A stretch of 64,000 nt of DNA, taken from assembly GCA_913060665.1 (NCBI GenBank), contig CAJXUY010000019.1:19692-83691 (forward strand), in the 5' to 3' direction. The notes under the pieces are model-generated. The model saw only the letters and a list, made by a program, of their open reading frames with translations, did not search any database and had not been told where the DNA came from. Below, piece after piece: positions 35,630 to 45,480 of the stretch. Origin of the DNA: an uncultured Oleiphilaceae bacterium (GTDB taxonomy: Bacteria; Pseudomonadota; Gammaproteobacteria; Pseudomonadales; Oleiphilaceae). Each line of letters begins with the position of its first letter. Position 1 is the first letter of the stretch. The position numbers and the translations under genes are program-made.

Positions 35630-36376
35630 ATGTGGACTTTTTTTCACAAGCTAGGCTCCCCTAAATGGTTTTATGACATTTCTGGTAAATGGCTGCCGTG
35701 GTTTGCGGTCATATCTGCTCTTTTGCTTGTGCTTGGGAGTATCTGGGGTCTAGCGTTTGCGCCAGCAGATTATCAGCAAGGGAATAGTTTTCGGATTATT
35801 TATATTCATGTGCCTTCAGCCATATTGGCCCAGTCATGTTTTATGATGATGGCAATAGCGGGCGCCACTGGCCTAATCTGGAAAATGAAGCTGGCGGATA
35901 TGTTCGTTAAAGCGGCAGCTCCTGTTGGAGCCTCGTTTACGTTTATGGCCTTACTCACTGGGGCTGTATGGGGTAAACCTACCTGGGGAACTTGGTGGGT
36001 ATGGGACGCGCGATTAACATCGATGTTAATACTGTTGTTTCTTTACTTTGGTATTATGGCGTTACAGTCAGCGATAGAGGATGCCGCGACGGCAGCTAAG
36101 GCTAGCGCTGTTTTGGCGTTGGTGGGAATGGTGAACATACCTATCATCAAATACTCGGTGGAGTGGTGGAATACGCTTCATCAGCCCGCTACGTTTACAC
36201 TAACCGAGAAACCGGCGATGCCTGCTGAAATGTGGATACCGCTATTAGTGATGGTAATTGGATTCTATTGTTTTTTCACAACCGTTATTTTGCTTCGTAC
36301 AAGAAATGAGATTCTTGTACGAGAGCGTCGAACTAACTGGGTTAAAAAGTTAGTCACTAAAAGGGGCGCATTATGA
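35630..36376 (+). CDS. ccmC: Haem handling protein CcmC
   Basis: CcmC attaches haem to CcmE. The 248-aa protein has six membrane helices and the WWD motif [14 protein letters not shown], with the flanking histidine in [11 protein letters not shown] 35630 ([15 protein letters not shown]) matches the family N-terminus; the frame is also open from TTG 35585 but those residues are not conserved. Its stop overlaps the ccmD start (ATGA). Confidence 0.95.
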   Translation: MWTFFHKLGSPKWFYDISGKWLPWFAVISALLLVLGSIWGLAFAPADYQQGNSFRIIYIHVPSAILAQSCFMMMAIAGATGLIWKMKLADMFVKAAAPVGASFTFMALLTGAVWGKPTWGTWWVWDARLTSMLILLFLYFGIMALQSAIEDAATAAKASAVLALVGMVNIPIIKYSVEWWNTLHQPATFTLTEKPAMPAEMWIPLLVMVIGFYCFFTTVILLRTRNEILVRERRTNWVKKLVTKRGAL

Positions 36377-36549
36377 GCTTTGAGAGCTTCTCGGATTTTT
36401 TGGCCATGGGAGGGCATGGACTATATGTTTGGTTATCCTATGGTGTGGCCGCATTGATTTTTTTGGCAAATGTCATTTTGCCGATGAAAAAGAAAAATGA
36501 GATTGTAAAGAAACACGTACAAAGACTTAAGCGGGAGAAAGTCGCCTAA
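36373..36549 (+). CDS. ccmD: Haem exporter small subunit CcmD
   Basis: This 58-aa protein fits CcmD: a short N-terminus with [17 protein letters not shown], one membrane helix ([12 protein letters not shown]) and a basic C-terminal tail rich in lysine. It overlaps ccmC by four bases and ccmE by one (TAATG), so it is translated as part of the operon. CcmD helps release CcmE from CcmC. Confidence 0.93.
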   Translation: MSFESFSDFLAMGGHGLYVWLSYGVAALIFLANVILPMKKKNEIVKKHVQRLKREKVA

Positions 36550-37025
36550 TGAACCCAAAACGCAAACAACGATTAATATTAGTTCTATTTCTGGTCTTCG
36601 GATTTGCATCAGTGGTCGGCTTAGTGTTATTTGCTCTGCAAGAGAATATAAACCTGTTCTATAACCCCACTCAAATAGCTGAAGGCGAAGCCCCGGAAGG
36701 CGCTCGAATAAGAGCGGGTGGTATGGTAGTTGAAGGTAGTATTAAAAGAGATGATTCAAGTCTGTTGGTTAACTTTGAGCTAACGGATTTTAATGCCAGT
36801 ATTCCTGTCGAGTATACGGGTATATTGCCCGACCTTTTTAGAGAAGGGCAAGGTATTGTGGCTATGGGCAGTGTGGATGCTAGTGGTGTATTTCAAGCGG
36901 ATGAAGTGCTGGCTAAGCATGATGAAAACTATATGCCTCCAGAGGTACAAGACGCGTTAGAGAAGTCAGGAAAAACTGCAGATGGTAAAGATGCACTGCC
37001 ATATTCAGAGAAGCATACCTATTAA
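36549..37025 (+). CDS. ccmE: Periplasmic haem chaperone CcmE
   Basis: CcmE carries haem covalently bound to a histidine. The 158-aa protein has an N-terminal membrane anchor ([22 protein letters not shown]), a beta-barrel domain ([13 protein letters not shown]) and the haem-binding segment [13 protein letters not shown] with the conserved His and Tyr. An 83-base gap follows before ccmF. Confidence 0.95.
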   Translation: MNPKRKQRLILVLFLVFGFASVVGLVLFALQENINLFYNPTQIAEGEAPEGARIRAGGMVVEGSIKRDDSSLLVNFELTDFNASIPVEYTGILPDLFREGQGIVAMGSVDASGVFQADEVLAKHDENYMPPEVQDALEKSGKTADGKDALPYSEKHTY

Positions 37026-37108
37026 AATCTGAAATAGTTGCTTGTCCCTAACAGTATTTAAGAAATTGTAACGCGTTAAAAAAACGACGCTAAAAACAGG
37101 AAGCAGAT

Positions 37109-39139
37109 ATGTACTCTGAGCTAGTACCAGAGCTAGGCCACTTTGCGTTAATACTCGCATTTGCCATTGCCATCATCCAAGCGGTTGTTCCACTGGTAGG
37201 TACGATTATAAAAAGTGAACTTTGGATGAGCTTTGCGCGCCCGATGGCCACGGGGCAATTTGTATTCTTGATGTTCAGCTTTGTGTGCCTATCCATAGCA
37301 TTTGTAACCGATGACTTCTCTGTGCAGTATGTAGCGTCACATTCCAACTCTCACTTACCATACTATTTTAAACTGAGTGCTGTATGGGGAGGGCATGAAG
37401 GATCGTTACTGTTGTGGGCGTTAATCCTGTCTGGTTGGAGTTTTGCTGTAGCGATATTTAGTCGAGATCTTCCCCAAGATATGGTAGCCAGAGTATTGTC
37501 TATCATGGGGATGATTAGCGTCGGCTTCGGATTGTTTATTTTAGCAACATCAAACCCGTTTACCCGATACCTTCCTGAGTTCCCTCAGGAAGGTGCTGAC
37601 CTCAATCCCTTGCTGCAGGATATTGGCTTAATTATTCACCCTCCAATGCTTTATATGGGGTATGTAGGATTTTCTGTCGCATTTTCTTTTGCATTGGCTG
37701 CACTAATGAGTGGGCGTCTAGATGCTGCATGGGCGCGTTGGTCTCGTCCTTGGACTACCGTCGCGTGGGCGTTCCTTACACTAGGTATTTCCCTAGGAAG
37801 CTGGTGGGCATACTACGAGCTTGGCTGGGGCGGATGGTGGTTCTGGGATCCGGTCGAAAACGCTTCATTTATGCCTTGGTTGGTGGGTACAGCGTTGATG
37901 CACTCCTTAGCCGTTACTGAAAAACGAGGTGTATTCAAAAGCTGGACGGTATTATTAGCGATCATTGCATTTTCTTTAAGTTTGTTGGGGACATTCTTGG
38001 TTAGGTCTGGTGTCTTAACATCTGTTCATGCATTCGCATCTGACCCTGCTCGTGGAGCATTTATTCTAGGTTTGCTCGCAATTACCCTGGTAGGGGCATT
38101 AACTCTTTACGCACTAAGAGCTCCCGCTGTAAGTAGTCGTGCAACCCATACACTACTCTCAAGAGAAACATTCTTATTACTTAATAACGTATTCTTAATG
38201 GTCGCTACAGTTACCGTGTTTTTAGGCACACTATATCCGTTGTTTATGGATTTCATTGGTGGCGGTAAATTGTCTGTTGGTGCTCCTTACTTTAATAAAA
38301 TATTTGTACCCATTGTATCTGTTCTAGTCGCTATTATGGGTGTAGGCATTGTTAGCCGCTGGAAAGATACAAAAGTTGAGCACCTCATTAAACAGTTGTG
38401 GCTTGCAGCAATACTGAGTACCGTGTTTGCGCTGCTGTTCCCGGTTCTGTTTGGTGGTGAGTTTAATGCGTCTGTGTTCTTGGGTGTGTGGATTTCTTTT
38501 TGGTTAATTGCGGTGACCTTTAAAGATATTTGGAATAAGTCATCGTCTAAGCAGGGGCGTTTAAAAGGCTTATCAAAATTGGGACGATCATATATTGGTA
38601 TGGTTTTTGGGCACTTAGGTGTAGCCGCTGCGATCTTAGGAATTTGCTTGGTGTCTAATTATGAAGAGGAAAGAGATCTTCGATTGGCACCTGGTGATAG
38701 CGTTGTAGTGGCTGGGTACGAATTTAAATTTGATCAATTGACTCATAAGACTGGCCCTAACTATGAAGCGGATAAAGCGATTATCTCGGTTTGGTCTGAT
38801 GGTGAGAAAATAACCACACTGAAGCCTGAGAAGCGTATTTACAACGCGCAGCGTAATATGATGACAGAAGCCGCTATCGACCCTGGTTTATTTAGAGATC
38901 TGTATGTTGCGATGGGTGAGCCGCTGGATGGCGATGCATGGGCCATTCGTGTTCATTACAAGCCCTTTGTGCGTTGGATGTGGCTAGGTGCTTTGATGAT
39001 GGCTATTGGTGGGTTTATTGCAGTGTCAGATCGCCGTTATCGTATACGCAAAAAGCAGCCTGTAACTCAAGAAGCGAGTGTTGGCGGTAGTAAAACAGAC
39101 TCGGTTTCAGCTAAAGCAAACCAGCCTCGTACGGTTTAG
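37109..39139 (+). CDS. ccmF: Cytochrome c haem lyase subunit CcmF
   Basis: CcmF joins haem to apocytochrome c with CcmH. The 676-aa multi-span membrane protein has the WWD domain GGWWFWDPVENASFMPWL, conserved periplasmic histidines and a large periplasmic C-terminal domain. Length matches the family. The start ATG has CAGGAAG upstream. ccmG follows after 59 bases. Confidence 0.96.
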   Translation: MYSELVPELGHFALILAFAIAIIQAVVPLVGTIIKSELWMSFARPMATGQFVFLMFSFVCLSIAFVTDDFSVQYVASHSNSHLPYYFKLSAVWGGHEGSLLLWALILSGWSFAVAIFSRDLPQDMVARVLSIMGMISVGFGLFILATSNPFTRYLPEFPQEGADLNPLLQDIGLIIHPPMLYMGYVGFSVAFSFALAALMSGRLDAAWARWSRPWTTVAWAFLTLGISLGSWWAYYELGWGGWWFWDPVENASFMPWLVGTALMHSLAVTEKRGVFKSWTVLLAIIAFSLSLLGTFLVRSGVLTSVHAFASDPARGAFILGLLAITLVGALTLYALRAPAVSSRATHTLLSRETFLLLNNVFLMVATVTVFLGTLYPLFMDFIGGGKLSVGAPYFNKIFVPIVSVLVAIMGVGIVSRWKDTKVEHLIKQLWLAAILSTVFALLFPVLFGGEFNASVFLGVWISFWLIAVTFKDIWNKSSSKQGRLKGLSKLGRSYIGMVFGHLGVAAAILGICLVSNYEEERDLRLAPGDSVVVAGYEFKFDQLTHKTGPNYEADKAIISVWSDGEKITTLKPEKRIYNAQRNMMTEAAIDPGLFRDLYVAMGEPLDGDAWAIRVHYKPFVRWMWLGALMMAIGGFIAVSDRRYRIRKKQPVTQEASVGGSKTDSVSAKANQPRTV

Positions 39140-39198
39140 TGTGCCGCATTAAGTTGAGTTTATTGTAAGGGATTTTTTAAAGGTTTAAATTCAGAACT

Positions 39199-39735
39199 AT
39201 GAAACGAGCATTATTATTTCTACCATTGGTTCTTGCCGCTGCAATCGGTGTAGTGCTTTTTTGGGGGTTGAGTAACGACCCTACAAAACTCGAATCTGCC
39301 AGAATAGATGACCCATTTCCGTCATTTAATTTACCGAGCCTTCAAGATCCGGCGCAGTTTTTGTCTCAAGAAGATGTGAAAGGCAAGGTTTCGCTGTTAA
39401 ATGTATGGGCTACTTGGTGTCCATCATGTCGTGTTGAGCATCCGTACCTGCTAAAAATCGCAAAACAGTATCAGGTTCCGGTTATTGGATTGAACTATAA
39501 AGATGACCGCGATGCAGCTACAGAGTGGTTAGTTAAGTTGGATGACCCTTACTTATTCAATATCTTTGATGAAAAAGGAAAACTAGGGTTAGACCTTGGT
39601 GTATATGGTGCACCAGAAACCTATATTGTTGATAAGCAAGGTGTCGTGCGTTATCGACATGTCGGTGTTGTTGATGACACTGTATGGAAAAGTATTTTAG
39701 AACCTAGAGTTAAGCAGTACTCTAAGGAAGGCTAG
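39199..39735 (+). CDS. ccmG: Thiol:disulfide oxidoreductase CcmG/DsbE
   Basis: CcmG reduces apocytochrome cysteines before haem attachment. It has an N-terminal membrane anchor, a thioredoxin fold and the active site WATWCPSCRVEHP, followed by the cis-proline region VYGAPETYIVD. The 178-aa length is normal. Position between ccmF and ccmH confirms the role. Confidence 0.95.
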   Translation: MKRALLFLPLVLAAAIGVVLFWGLSNDPTKLESARIDDPFPSFNLPSLQDPAQFLSQEDVKGKVSLLNVWATWCPSCRVEHPYLLKIAKQYQVPVIGLNYKDDRDAATEWLVKLDDPYLFNIFDEKGKLGLDLGVYGAPETYIVDKQGVVRYRHVGVVDDTVWKSILEPRVKQYSKEG

Positions 39736-39768
39736 TATCTTACCTTTAAGAAGACGAGACGAAAAATC

Positions 39769-40251
39769 GTGAAGAAATTAATTCAGCCATTGTTCATACT
39801 TGTATCATTGTTGTTGACAGTACTTGCGTCAGCTGATGAAGGTTCAGATACATTAGAATTTAAGAACGATGATCAGCGATCCCAATATCAGCGCTTGACC
39901 GAAGAGTTACGTTGTCCCAAATGCCAAAACCAGAACATCGCAGATTCAAATGCACCTATAGCCAAAGATCTTCGAAACGAAGTTCATCGTTTGATTTTGG
40001 AAGGGGGTAACGAAGACCAGATTGTCAATTTTATGGTGGAACGGTACGGTAATTTCGTTGTGTATAAACCAAAATTTGATACTTCAACTTATCTTTTATG
40101 GTTGGGTCCAGCGGTTATAGCATTGTTAGGATTGATGATCGTCATTCTCAGTGCGAGAAAAAAGCGTGAGGTATCGAGCGATGGCAGTGCTGAGCTATCG
40201 CGAGAAGAGAAGAGTCAGTTAAGTAATATTTTGTCTGAAGACGAGAAGTAG
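39769..40251 (+). CDS. ccmH: Cytochrome c maturation protein CcmH
   Basis: This 160-aa protein carries a signal peptide, the LRCPKCQNQNIADSNAPIA motif whose two cysteines exchange disulfides with apocytochrome c and CcmG, and one C-terminal membrane helix. It corresponds to the N-terminal half of E. coli CcmH (CcmL type); the TPR half is encoded separately as ccmI four bases later. The start is GTG. Confidence 0.95.
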   Translation: MKKLIQPLFILVSLLLTVLASADEGSDTLEFKNDDQRSQYQRLTEELRCPKCQNQNIADSNAPIAKDLRNEVHRLILEGGNEDQIVNFMVERYGNFVVYKPKFDTSTYLLWLGPAVIALLGLMIVILSARKKREVSSDGSAELSREEKSQLSNILSEDEK

Positions 40252-40254
40252 TAA

Positions 40255-41613
40255 ATGAGTGATTTTTGGATAGTATCTGTCGTTTTGGTTATTTTAGCAT
40301 TAGGCTTTGTGCTTTACCCCGTTATTAGAGTTCATCAGGCAAAAAACAGTGGAAGGGTAGTTGAATCGCTTGATCGGCGATCACAAAACATTGCGTTTTT
40401 TAAAGATCGCTTAGAAGAGATTAACGCTGAAAAAGAAGCAGGCAATTTATCTAATAAGCAATTTGAACAACTTAAGGGTGAACTGGAAGCTGGGCTTATA
40501 ACGGATGTCGACGGATTGAGTCACGACAAGTCTGGTGAGGCTAGAGCTATAAAGGTAAGCGCCACAGCTTGGGGTGTTATCGGCCTGATGATACTGTGTA
40601 TTCCTATTGTTAGTTATGTACTTTATGCAAAATGGGGTGCATTAGATGGTGTTGAGCAATACCGTGAATGGGGTAATTCAGTACCTGCCATTAGCGATGG
40701 AATGCCAAAACAGAATATCGATGAGTTATTGGTTAAGTTACGAGAGAAACTAGAAGCAAACCCTGATAACCCCGACGGTTGGTTTATGTTAGCTCGCTCT
40801 AGTATGAATCTTGAGCAATATGGCCAAGCCTCCTATGCATTTTTGCGAATGGCTGAGCTGCTTGAAAAAGAACAACAGGATGCATCTGCTATTTATGGTT
40901 TGGCAGCACAAGCGCTATTTTTTGCTGAGCAAGGGCAGATGACCGAGAAGGTGAAAAGTCTTCTAGATAAAGCATTTTCAACTAACCCTGATGAAACTAA
41001 TGGCTTAGGGTTATTAGGCATCGTCGCATTTGAAAATGGTCGATATGAGGATGCTATTAAATATTGGGGTCGCATTATCGAGGTTGAACCTGATAACCCT
41101 AGTCGCGATGCTATTGTAGCTGGAATTAATAAAGCCAGAGTGGCATTAGGCCTTCCTGAGCAAGTAGACAAATATTCCGAAGCCCCGTTAGGTAATAGCT
41201 CAGCGGTGATTCAGGGCGATGCTTCTCAAAGTGATGCTTCGCAAACTAAAGAATCAAGTGGCGTTAGCACTGATGTTAAGGTGCTTGTTGAACTAGATAC
41301 TTCGCTAGCAGGCCAGGTATCACCTGACGATATTATTTTCATTTTTGCAAAAGCGGTTAATGGTTCGCCAATGCCGCTTGCGGCAAGTCGTCAGACTGTT
41401 TCTAGTTTACCGATTTTAATTAGCTTAAACGATGAAATGGCGATGGGGCCGATGGCTAAAATATCATCAGCAAAAGAAGTCACTATTGTGGCTAGAATTT
41501 CGAAAAGCGGCCAGCCTGGTGCTATGCCTGGAGATCTACAGGGTATTGTTTCTCCAGTGCGAGTAGGTGGGGGTGAAGTGGTAAAGGTTCTTATTAACGA
41601 GAAAATAAACTAG
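40255..41613 (+). CDS. ccmI: Cytochrome c maturation TPR protein CcmI
   Basis: CcmI holds apocytochrome c for the haem lyase. The 452-aa protein has two membrane helices near the N-terminus (residues 3-22 and about 100-120) flanking a leucine-zipper-like cytoplasmic loop, then TPR repeats (about 170-300: NPDNPDGWFMLARSSMNLEQYG, TNGLGLLGIVAFENGRYEDA) and a C-terminal beta-rich domain. It ends the ccm operon and is followed by a strong hairpin. Confidence 0.92.
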   Translation: MSDFWIVSVVLVILALGFVLYPVIRVHQAKNSGRVVESLDRRSQNIAFFKDRLEEINAEKEAGNLSNKQFEQLKGELEAGLITDVDGLSHDKSGEARAIKVSATAWGVIGLMILCIPIVSYVLYAKWGALDGVEQYREWGNSVPAISDGMPKQNIDELLVKLREKLEANPDNPDGWFMLARSSMNLEQYGQASYAFLRMAELLEKEQQDASAIYGLAAQALFFAEQGQMTEKVKSLLDKAFSTNPDETNGLGLLGIVAFENGRYEDAIKYWGRIIEVEPDNPSRDAIVAGINKARVALGLPEQVDKYSEAPLGNSSAVIQGDASQSDASQTKESSGVSTDVKVLVELDTSLAGQVSPDDIIFIFAKAVNGSPMPLAASRQTVSSLPILISLNDEMAMGPMAKISSAKEVTIVARISKSGQPGAMPGDLQGIVSPVRVGGGEVVKVLINEKIN

Positions 41614-41624
41614 CGATAAAATTA

Positions 41625-41656
41625 TAACGGTCACTTATGTTGGTGAGTGACCGTTA
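41625..41656 (-). terminator. Hairpin between ccmI and yciK
   Basis: TAACGGTCACT (41625-41635) pairs perfectly over 11 bases with AGTGACCGTTA (41646-41656). On the minus strand the stem is followed by a T-rich run (TATAATTTTATC), so it fits a terminator for the leftward yciK operon; it may also stop ccm transcription. Confidence 0.7.
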
Positions 41657-41668
41657 CGTAAATTGAGC

Positions 41669-42418
41669 TTACTTTTTCTGCGCGTCAAATGCTTGTCCGG
41701 TTTTCCCTGCACTTTCTCTTCCCATTAAGTACAAATAAGTACCCATAATGTCTTCGGGTAACGGGTTATGTATTGGGTTTTCTGCGGGAAAAGCGTGGGC
41801 TCTCATATTGGTTCTGGTTGCCCCTGGGTTAACACTGTTGACTCGAATATTATTGTGCTCGTCATCAAGCTCGTCCGCTAGCACTTGCATTAGCCCTTCG
41901 ACGGCAAATTTTGATACTGAGTAAGCTCCCCAATAAGCTCGGCCCTTTCTTCCTACGCTTGATGATGTGAATATAACGGATGCGTCTTCGGACTCCCTTA
42001 ATAGTGATACTAGCGCTTGAGTCATCATAAAGGGGGCATTAAGGTTTACTTGCATTAACTTCAGCCACTCATCAGCATCATACTGCTCAATGGGGGTAAT
42101 GCTTCCTAACAAGGCTGCGTTGTGAAGAATACCGTCGAGACGACCGAATTCTTTTTGGATGGTAGCGGCCATATCGTCATAATCTTTTGCGACCGCCCCC
42201 TCTAAATTCATAGGGTAGATAGCCGCTTGAGGGTGTCCTGCTGTTTCAATCTCGTCATATACATCTTCAAGTTTTTTAATGGTTCGGCCGAGTAAAATGA
42301 CGGTGGCTCCGTGCGCAGCGAATGATTTTGCGGCTGCTTGGCCGATGCCCGCGCCCGCTCCGGTTACCAGGATTACTTTCCCTTCTAAAAGATCGTTTGG
42401 GGCTTGATAGTCTTGCAT
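41669..42418 (-). CDS. yciK: YciK-like short-chain dehydrogenase
   Basis: This 249-aa SDR oxidoreductase has the cofactor motif VTGAGAGIGQAAA, the NAA(L) motif and the catalytic YSVSK segment (GAYSVSKFAVEG) with upstream Ser in FTSSSVGRKG. It matches YciK, whose substrate is not established. ATG 42418 (MQDYQAP) fits the family N-terminus; the longer frame from 42457 would overlap the phosphatase gene. Its neighbours mupP and ubiG are the same in Pseudomonas. Confidence 0.88.
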   Translation of the reverse strand: MQDYQAPNDLLEGKVILVTGAGAGIGQAAAKSFAAHGATVILLGRTIKKLEDVYDEIETAGHPQAAIYPMNLEGAVAKDYDDMAATIQKEFGRLDGILHNAALLGSITPIEQYDADEWLKLMQVNLNAPFMMTQALVSLLRESEDASVIFTSSSVGRKGRAYWGAYSVSKFAVEGLMQVLADELDDEHNNIRVNSVNPGATRTNMRAHAFPAENPIHNPLPEDIMGTYLYLMGRESAGKTGQAFDAQKK

Positions 42419-42435
42419 AATCACTTCGCCTGTTT

Positions 42436-43107
42436 TTAACTGACTATTTTTAGCCATTCAGTGAGTTCGTGTCCGTGATCGATGATTAAATCTGCGTTCC
42501 AATCACCAACTCGTTCTGGGGTGTCAATATAGCCGTATCGAGCTGCGATGGTGGTCATTCCGGCGCTACGTCCAGCCTCTATATCTCGTTCATGATCGCC
42601 CACATATAACGATTTTTCTGGAGAGCAACTTAGCTTATTACAAGCTAGAAACAAGGGTTCCGGGTGAGGCTTTGTATGGGTTACGTCATCTGGGCAAACC
42701 GTTACGCTACAACGGCCGTTTAGTTTTAGCCTTTCTAGCAACGGTAGAGTAAAACGTGACGGCTTATTTGTAACGATGCCCCAAGGTATGGATTTTTCCT
42801 CCAGCAGTTTTAAAAATAGGTCTATTCCGGGGAAAAAGACAGTTTCTTCGGCAATAGACTCTTCATACAGCGCTAATAATTCTGTATGTCTGTCAACGAA
42901 GCCGGTGTCATCAGCGTCAAGATTAAAGGCGAGCTTTATTAATGCTCTCGCACCATTCGATACGGTTTCTCTAATTAGGTGAGGGGCTAGCGTATCCAGA
43001 TTGTGCAGAAGGCGCTGCTGGTTCACCACCCTGATAAAATCAGGTGCAGTGTCTAGTAATGTACCATCGAGATCGAATAAAACGGCTTCGGGCGTAAATT
43101 TTAACAC
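42436..43107 (-). CDS. mupP: HAD phosphatase, MupP/Gph type
   Basis: This 223-aa HAD-family phosphatase shows motif I LFDLDGTLLDTAPDF, motif II VTNKP, and motif III/IV KPHPEPLFLAC and VGDHERDIEAG. Phosphoglycolate phosphatase (Gph) and MurNAc-6-phosphate phosphatase (MupP) are close relatives. I favour MupP because in Pseudomonas that gene sits between yciK and ubiG, as here; MupP works in peptidoglycan recycling. The other recycling genes are not in this window. The start is GTG with AGAAGAG upstream. Confidence 0.75.
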   Translation of the reverse strand: MLKFTPEAVLFDLDGTLLDTAPDFIRVVNQQRLLHNLDTLAPHLIRETVSNGARALIKLAFNLDADDTGFVDRHTELLALYEESIAEETVFFPGIDLFLKLLEEKSIPWGIVTNKPSRFTLPLLERLKLNGRCSVTVCPDDVTHTKPHPEPLFLACNKLSCSPEKSLYVGDHERDIEAGRSAGMTTIAARYGYIDTPERVGDWNADLIIDHGHELTEWLKIVS

Positions 43108-43134
43108 TTGCTTCTCTTCTGATTTTAATAGTGG

Positions 43135-43848
43135 TTAAACAGGCTTAACGGCATACATTAAGTAGTTTACGTCAACATCCTGGCTTAGCTTATAGCGCTT
43201 TGTTAGTGGGTTGTAGGTCATTCCAGTGAGGTCGTTAAGCTCGAACCCTGCACCTCTGACATAACCGGCTAATTCGGAAGGGCGAATGAATTTTTTGAAT
43301 TCGTGAGTTCCCTTGGGTAGCATCTTGAGGATATGTTCGGCGCCAACAATAGCAAATAGAAACGACTTTGGGTTCCTATTCAACGTAGAAAGAAAAAGTT
43401 TGCCTCCTGGCTTTAATAGCGCGAAACAGGCTTTGATTACAGATGCAGGTTCAGGTACATGTTCCAGCATCTCAAGGCAGCTCACCACGTCGTAGGTACC
43501 GGCTTCTTGGCTTGCAAGTTCTTCTACTGTGATTTGTCTGTAGTTAACACTCACTCCTGACTCTAGGCCGTGTAAACGGGCGACTGCCAGTGGTGCTTCG
43601 CCCATATCGATGCCATCTACGTGAGCACCACGTTGTGAGAGACCTTCAGATAAAATCCCTCCACCGCAGCCAACGTCTAGTACTTTTTTTCCAGGTAGGT
43701 TGGCTCGTTCGTCGATATAATTTACTCGTAGAGGGTTGATGTCATGCAATGGTTTGAATTCACTTTCTCTATCCCACCAGCGACTAGCTAATGCCTCAAA
43801 TTTTGCGATTTCATTGCTGTCTACGTTTCTGTATGCGGGGTTATTCAT
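43135..43848 (-). CDS. ubiG: Ubiquinone biosynthesis O-methyltransferase UbiG
   Basis: UbiG performs both O-methylations in ubiquinone synthesis. The 237-aa protein begins with the typical [23 protein letters not shown] and has the SAM motif [16 protein letters not shown] and the LEMLEHVP segment. It is 27 bases upstream of the phosphatase gene on the same strand, suggesting an operon with it and yciK. Confidence 0.95.
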   Translation of the reverse strand: MNNPAYRNVDSNEIAKFEALASRWWDRESEFKPLHDINPLRVNYIDERANLPGKKVLDVGCGGGILSEGLSQRGAHVDGIDMGEAPLAVARLHGLESGVSVNYRQITVEELASQEAGTYDVVSCLEMLEHVPEPASVIKACFALLKPGGKLFLSTLNRNPKSFLFAIVGAEHILKMLPKGTHEFKKFIRPSELAGYVRGAGFELNDLTGMTYNPLTKRYKLSQDVDVNYLMYAVKPV

Positions 43849-43918
43849 AGTGATTTGACCTTAGTACGTATACCAATACTATTTAATAGTGTTAATTAAT
43901 GATCGCCAACTAATATGA

Positions 43919-45274
43919 TTACTTTGAACTTGATGCTTGCGCATTATCTGCCGTTTTAATCTTGGTAGCCCACTCTTTGACTCGCGCGGTTAGATGCAGT
44001 GTATCGATCATTGCAAGCTGGCGATTATTCATATGGATATCTCCGCCAATCCAGCTATGAGTAACCTGGTGGCTGTTAGTTGCATAAACAATATGAGATA
44101 CAGGGTCATAAACAGGCTGGCAGTCTATGTGCCCTAAATCAATGGCTATAATATCAGCTAATTTACCTGACTCCAGTGATCCTATTTTATTCTCTAACCC
44201 CATTGATTGTGCGCCATTAATTGTTGCCATTTCTAATGCTTGGTGAGCATTGACGGCTGATGCATCGCTGGCTACTGCTTTACCAATTAGTGCTGCGGTT
44301 TTCATTTCACCGAATAGATCAAGGTCATTGTTGCTGGCGGCGCCATCTGTTCCTAACGCGACATTGATGCCTGCTTTGATTAATTTGTCGATAGGCGCAA
44401 AACCACTAGCCAGTTTTAAGTTTGATTCTGGGCAGTGAATGACATGAGCTCCGCTATCAGCAATTAACCGTATATCAGCGTCGCTAAGTTGAGTCATATG
44501 GACGCATTGCAGAGAAGGGGAAAGTAGTCCAAGGTCAGCGAGGCGCTGTATTGGGCTGACACCATATTGTTCTATAGACTCTTGAACTTCAAACGATGTT
44601 TCGTGCAGATGAATCTGTACCTGCGCGTTAAGCTGATCGGCTAGTGTTGCCACTTGCTTAAGAGGTTCGTTTGATACGGTATAAGGGGCATGGGGGCCGA
44701 AGGCCACTGTTACGTAATCACTGTTTCGGTATTGGTCAAATAGCTCAACACCTTTATGGATATATTCTTCTGCACTTTGAGCCCATGCTGTCGGGAAATC
44801 GAGTATAGGAAAGCATATTTGAGTTCGAATTTTGTGCTCGGAAGCTACTTTTGCGCTGATATTGGGAAAAAAATACATGTCGCTATAACAGGTTGTGCCG
44901 CTTCTTATCATCTCTGCAATGGCTAGTAGCGTACCATCAGCAACAAACGCCTCATCTACCCACTTGGCTTCTGCAGGCCAGATATGGTTGTTGAGCCACT
45001 CCATCAATGGAAGGTCATCTGCTAAGCCTCGAAAGAGACTCATTGCGCTATGACCATGGGCATTAATAAGACCGGGTAATAGTGCATGATAATCGTCAAG
45101 GTTAAATGTTTCGTTTGCCGTATATTTCTCTAACGCTTCATGGGTAGGTAGGATATCAACTATTTTGTGCCCAGATATCACGACACTGTATTTTTCATAC
45201 AGGGTATTTTGAGGGATTATGGGGATCACCCAGCGGGCATGTATTATAGTATCTACCAATTGATTGTTAAGCAT
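43919..45274 (-). CDS. mtaD: TRZ/ATZ-family amidohydrolase, MtaD-like
   Basis: This 451-aa metal-dependent deaminase has the metal site HGHSAM (LLPGLINAHGHSAMSLFRG), the later HLHET, HCPESNLKLASG and LGTDGAASNNDLD motifs. It belongs with 5'-methylthioadenosine/S-adenosylhomocysteine deaminases; divergent mtnA next door supports a role in methylthioadenosine salvage, as for PA3170 of Pseudomonas. A related activity on guanine-type purines cannot be excluded. It heads the leftward group that includes ubiG. Confidence 0.85.
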   Translation of the reverse strand: MLNNQLVDTIIHARWVIPIIPQNTLYEKYSVVISGHKIVDILPTHEALEKYTANETFNLDDYHALLPGLINAHGHSAMSLFRGLADDLPLMEWLNNHIWPAEAKWVDEAFVADGTLLAIAEMIRSGTTCYSDMYFFPNISAKVASEHKIRTQICFPILDFPTAWAQSAEEYIHKGVELFDQYRNSDYVTVAFGPHAPYTVSNEPLKQVATLADQLNAQVQIHLHETSFEVQESIEQYGVSPIQRLADLGLLSPSLQCVHMTQLSDADIRLIADSGAHVIHCPESNLKLASGFAPIDKLIKAGINVALGTDGAASNNDLDLFGEMKTAALIGKAVASDASAVNAHQALEMATINGAQSMGLENKIGSLESGKLADIIAIDLGHIDCQPVYDPVSHIVYATNSHQVTHSWIGGDIHMNNRQLAMIDTLHLTARVKEWATKIKTADNAQASSSK

Positions 45275-45480
45275 AAAATCTACGAGTGATATCGAATTAA
45301 TTTTGGGCTCAGTATACCCTGAATGATGTTCTCTGTCTTATCGCTTTACGGCAGTTTTTTAATGAAAAGCAGAATCATTGTTTGTTTTTGTATTATTCGT
45401 TCTATTACGACATCATTGTCCGTAAACTAGCCCTGAGAGAATCATCATGAACGTTCGAAGACAATGTCAAAGAGGTATTA